Shown: piece by piece, positions 53,205-55,485 of the stretch
How the letters are laid out: each line of letters starts with the position of its first letter
How positions within the stretch are numbered: position 1 is the first letter of the stretch
Source: Bacteroidota bacterium
Lineage (GTDB): Bacteria; Bacteroidota; Bacteroidia; Bacteroidales; Bacteroidaceae
Reading direction: 5' to 3'
NCBI GenBank assembly: GCA_023458215.1
Contig: JAEXAJ010000030.1
Coordinates: forward strand, 1-55,485
DNA length: 55,485 bases
Notes under the pieces: generated by a model
The model's input: the letters and a program-made list of their open reading frames with translations, nothing else
What the model was told of the DNA's origin: nothing
The model's database searches: none
Program-made: the position numbers and the translations under genes

Positions 53205-53888
53205 TTATTCCAAATTATCCAAACGCTCTTCCAGCATTTTCATACTTTTCTCAAATCCTTTCCAGGTATCATCATCCATCTGATTTTTAAGATATTCGCT
53301 ATCCTGTAGTTTACTTAAATCTTTCAAGCTGCCCAATCCTTTCAAACTATCCCATATATTGGCATCCGCTAAGTTATAACTTCCATCAAGAATATGATAC
53401 ATATCACTACCTGTATTCATTCCTGTATTCTGATATAACATAAGTTTTTTAATATCATCCGATGTCATATCACCCTCCATATATACGAATTTCAGAGATG
53501 CAGCTCCATCCGTCACCATAATCAATTCTTTTATTTTACTCCCCTTGCGACTGACATAGACCTCAGAACCTGAGACTGTACCTTTTTGCTTCATCAGTAA
53601 TTCATATTTAGCAGACTGAACCAAGGATCGAATATCCTTAAGCATTTCCGCTTTTACTTTATCATCTCTTGTCGAGAATACCTGAACGGAATTCAAACGC
53701 TCCGCAACCTTACCTATATAAAGATCCTTCATAAACAAATTCGGATTCAACTCCATCATTGTTTTAGAGATATAAACAGACGATACTCCTTTCATATCGT
53801 TATACTTGTTGAACAAGTTCTTTTGCGCCTGAGAAAACAGGGGGAGCAACAATAACAGACATGCCAAAATAAATTTCATTGTTTTCAT
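53205..53888 (-). CDS. DUF4252-family exported protein
   Basis: About 227 residues, with a cleaved signal peptide (LLPLFSQAQK). The ATG at 53888 is chosen; the frame's first codon at 53894 is a GTG directly after the upstream stop. The body contains GVSSVYISKTMMELNPNLF and LIMVTDGAASLKFVYMEG, the DUF4252 pattern. Its genes typically follow ECF sigma/anti-sigma pairs in Bacteroidetes, as here. The function is unknown. Confidence 0.85.
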   Translation of the reverse strand: MKTMKFILACLLLLLPLFSQAQKNLFNKYNDMKGVSSVYISKTMMELNPNLFMKDLYIGKVAERLNSVQVFSTRDDKVKAEMLKDIRSLVQSAKYELLMKQKGTVSGSEVYVSRKGSKIKELIMVTDGAASLKFVYMEGDMTSDDIKKLMLYQNTGMNTGSDMYHILDGSYNLADANIWDSLKGLGSLKDLSKLQDSEYLKNQMDDDTWKGFEKSMKMLEERLDNLE

Positions 53889-53894
53889 AACCAC

Positions 53895-54422
53895 TTATCT
53901 TTTAATTTCATTTCTTATTTCTTGATGTATTTTTCTCATATCTAATTGAGTTTCTTTCACTTCATCCAATCCATTATTCAGGTTGGTAGAAATCTCCAAT
54001 AATGTTGCCTGCAATACGCGATAAGCTTCTTCCGGATCAGATAATGTATCTTGTGGTGCAGGAGGACACACATCATCTCCCAATTTATCAACTCCATATC
54101 CGATACAGATAAGCAGCAGTACGGTGGCGGCAATGCCCCCAATCCAACGCCAATTACGTTTAGCTTTGTTAGGACGGAAAAAACGTTGTTCTTCCGCGGC
54201 TTTTTCATCTATCAGCAGGCTCAGTTTGTCCCCCAACTTTGCAGGAACTTCCATATTTCTATCCGCAATTTGATAAAGGCTAAGAAATATTTCTTTATCC
54301 CTCAGCAGATGTTCAGGTACTTCCGTTGTTCTGAAATAATCTCTCAACGCTTCTTCCTGACTTTCGTCAGTATCGCCTTCATAAAATTTAGCGAGCAATC
54401 TTTCTATTTCCTCAACTTCCAT
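53895..54422 (-). CDS. Membrane anti-sigma-like protein
   Basis: About 175 residues from MEVEEIERLLAKFYEGDTDE; an upstream frame to 54497 lies inside the sigma gene and is not used. The N-terminal 85 residues are acidic and helical, as in anti-sigma domains (LLAKFYEGDTDESQEEALRD). One membrane helix follows (WIGGIAATVLLLICIGYGV), then a periplasmic helical tail. It overlaps the sigma factor gene by 11 bp, implying coupled translation. It probably holds the sigma factor at the membrane. Confidence 0.78.
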   Translation of the reverse strand: MEVEEIERLLAKFYEGDTDESQEEALRDYFRTTEVPEHLLRDKEIFLSLYQIADRNMEVPAKLGDKLSLLIDEKAAEEQRFFRPNKAKRNWRWIGGIAATVLLLICIGYGVDKLGDDVCPPAPQDTLSDPEEAYRVLQATLLEISTNLNNGLDEVKETQLDMRKIHQEIRNEIKR

Positions 54423-54918
54423 AGTTACACCATTTATTAAATTCTTCACGTATCTTTTTTCTTGCCCGGGATAAAAGTACACGGACATTAGTAGCATTCA
54501 ATCCGGTAGCTTGTTCTATTTCTTCAAATGAACAGCCCTTGACATCACGCAATGTTACAATGCGCCGTTGCTGTTCAGGCAGTTGGGCAATGATGGACTT
54601 TACTTGCCGTGCTTCATCCCGTACTTCAAAATTATCTGCCTGCGATACATTGTACACTTCATTCAACTCCAAGCTTTGTTTGTTCAATGCATACTTTCCC
54701 GAACGGAGTAAATCAAAGCACATATTCTTAACCAATGTCACACTGAAAGCTTCCGGATTACTAATGATAGCCAACCCCTCCCGCTTGTCCCACATCTTAA
54801 GATAAGCTTCCTGTACCAAATCTTCGGCATCAGCAGCATTCTCCAATAACCTATAGGCTATGCAGTACAGCTTACGATGATATGGGAGAAACTCTCTTTT
54901 AAAACTTTCAGCGTCCAT
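54412..54918 (-). CDS. ECF RNA polymerase sigma factor
   Basis: 168 residues. Region 2: LYCIAYRLLENAADAEDLVQ and EAYLKMWDKREG; region 4: AQLPEQQRRIVTLRDVKGCS followed by FEEIEQATGLNATNVRVLLS. It is the first gene of a three-gene operon with the anti-sigma-like protein and the DUF4252 protein. It differs from the FecI-like factor at 28226, which has a different partner class. I see no consensus promoter upstream. Confidence 0.9.
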   Translation of the reverse strand: MDAESFKREFLPYHRKLYCIAYRLLENAADAEDLVQEAYLKMWDKREGLAIISNPEAFSVTLVKNMCFDLLRSGKYALNKQSLELNEVYNVSQADNFEVRDEARQVKSIIAQLPEQQRRIVTLRDVKGCSFEEIEQATGLNATNVRVLLSRARKKIREEFNKWCNYGS

Positions 54919-55045
54919 GGGCTTTCAAATAAATGCTCGATTTGTGTTTATAACCAATAGACGTAATTCAAAAAGACTTTGTTACATGATAAGGAAAAAA
55001 AAGTAGATAATAAAAAGCAGTATTGATTACTACAACACATCAAAC

Positions 55046-55390
55046 TTATTTCAATGCGTCAGAAATTCTTTTCTTTAGGTTCAATTTCGTAATATCCTCA
55101 GATTTCAAATCCAACTCAACAAGGATTTTCGCTACAGATATTTTGTACTCAGGAGTTTCCGTATCAAAATTTATCTGTTCTTTATGAATGGAATATAACA
55201 AAGCAAAATCATAATCCAATGCTAACGACACACTATACATCGTATCCGTATCAATGCTTTTTCGCCTCAACATATAGTCAACACTTTGAGGCTTAACATT
55301 CAGTCTACGTGCAAGTTCCGCCTTTGTGACTTGCCGCTCGGCCATCACATTCTTAATAACTTCACCGATATATACATTACTCTTCTCCAT
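55046..55390 (-). CDS. XRE-family helix-turn-helix regulator
   Basis: 114 residues. The N-terminal half is a Cro/C1-type helix-turn-helix (GEVIKNVMAERQVTKAELAR, then RLNVKPQSVDYMLRRKSIDT). The fold and the IDT(D)...SVSLALDYDF segment resemble the small XRE protein at 19183. The C-terminal half is helical (ISVAKILVELDLKSEDITKL) and may mediate dimerisation. The gene is alone at the window end, 127 bp before the sigma operon; it may regulate it, though this is only suggested by position. Confidence 0.82.
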   Translation of the reverse strand: MEKSNVYIGEVIKNVMAERQVTKAELARRLNVKPQSVDYMLRRKSIDTDTMYSVSLALDYDFALLYSIHKEQINFDTETPEYKISVAKILVELDLKSEDITKLNLKKRISDALK

Positions 55391-55485
55391 TGGTATGAAG
55401 GTACAAATTAATCAATCAGTCTGAAAGACTATAGAACAATAATTCATCTGATAAAAGTTATTCTTTTATTCATAATTCATTTGTT

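Overview
The window looks like chromosomal DNA of a Bacteroides-type gut bacterium (Bacteroidales). The evidence is type V (Mfa/Fim-like) fimbrillins, a BtuB-BtuG corrinoid operon under a cobalamin riboswitch, ECF sigma/FecR pairs, several Bacteroidales-specific DUF lipoproteins, and promoters of the Bacteroides form TTG-N19..21-TAnnTTTG. Most genes lie on the minus strand. No rRNA, tRNA, prophage, insertion sequence or CRISPR array was seen.

Layout: (1) 1-2.2 kb: 5' end of a response regulator, a small lipoprotein, a Spy-like periplasmic protein and an HU-family protein. (2) 2.5-11.3 kb, all minus strand: a compact defence operon. Reading in the direction of transcription it has an HU/winged-helix protein, Vsr nuclease, two tandem cytosine-5 methyltransferases, an HNH nuclease, a McrB-like AAA+ ATPase and a McrC-like DUF2357 PD-(D/E)XK nuclease. 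The order MTase-MTase-HNH-McrB-DUF2357 matches the BsuMI (YdiO-YdiP-YdiR-YdiS-YdjA) and LlaJI restriction systems, with Vsr added. (3) 11.7-19.8 kb: a type V pilus operon (OmpA/DUF3575 protein, small secreted protein, fimbrillin, Mfa2/FimB-like anchor, fimbrillin, large tip-like protein) preceded by a small XRE regulator with a long structured leader. (4) 19.8-25.7 kb: Trk/Ktr potassium uptake, TrpB2-type tryptophan synthase beta, a ClC transporter and a 58-residue DUF4250 protein. (5) 25.8-30.1 kb: an ECF sigma/FecR pair flanked by two related outer-surface CarboxypepD_reg proteins that lack a TonB barrel. (6) 30.4-32.6 kb: a DEAD-box helicase and about 950 bp of repeat-rich intergenic DNA. 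(7) 32.6-38.7 kb: corrinoid uptake operon btuB-btuG-btuF-(DUF3791)-btuC with its riboswitch. (8) 38.7-55.4 kb: a HAD-thioesterase fusion, ferredoxin-nitroreductase, flavin reductase, dnaK, a MATE pump with a Crp/Fnr regulator, META lipoprotein, propeller lipoprotein, carboxynorspermidine dehydrogenase, bcp, recA, a hybrid histidine kinase, a sigma/anti-sigma/DUF4252 operon and an XRE regulator.

The most unusual signal is not a gene. Four separate intergenic spots (about 11.4, 19.15, 32.3 and 43.95 kb) each hold three to six degenerate tandem units with a period of exactly 22 bp. The units are locus-specific, except that the 11.4 and 43.95 kb loci share a consensus, and both of those loci contain exactly four units (88 bp). 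At least two of the arrays lie between a consensus promoter and the gene it drives. The 31.8-32.6 kb gap also holds a 242-bp MITE-like palindrome whose terminal sequence recurs a third time nearby.
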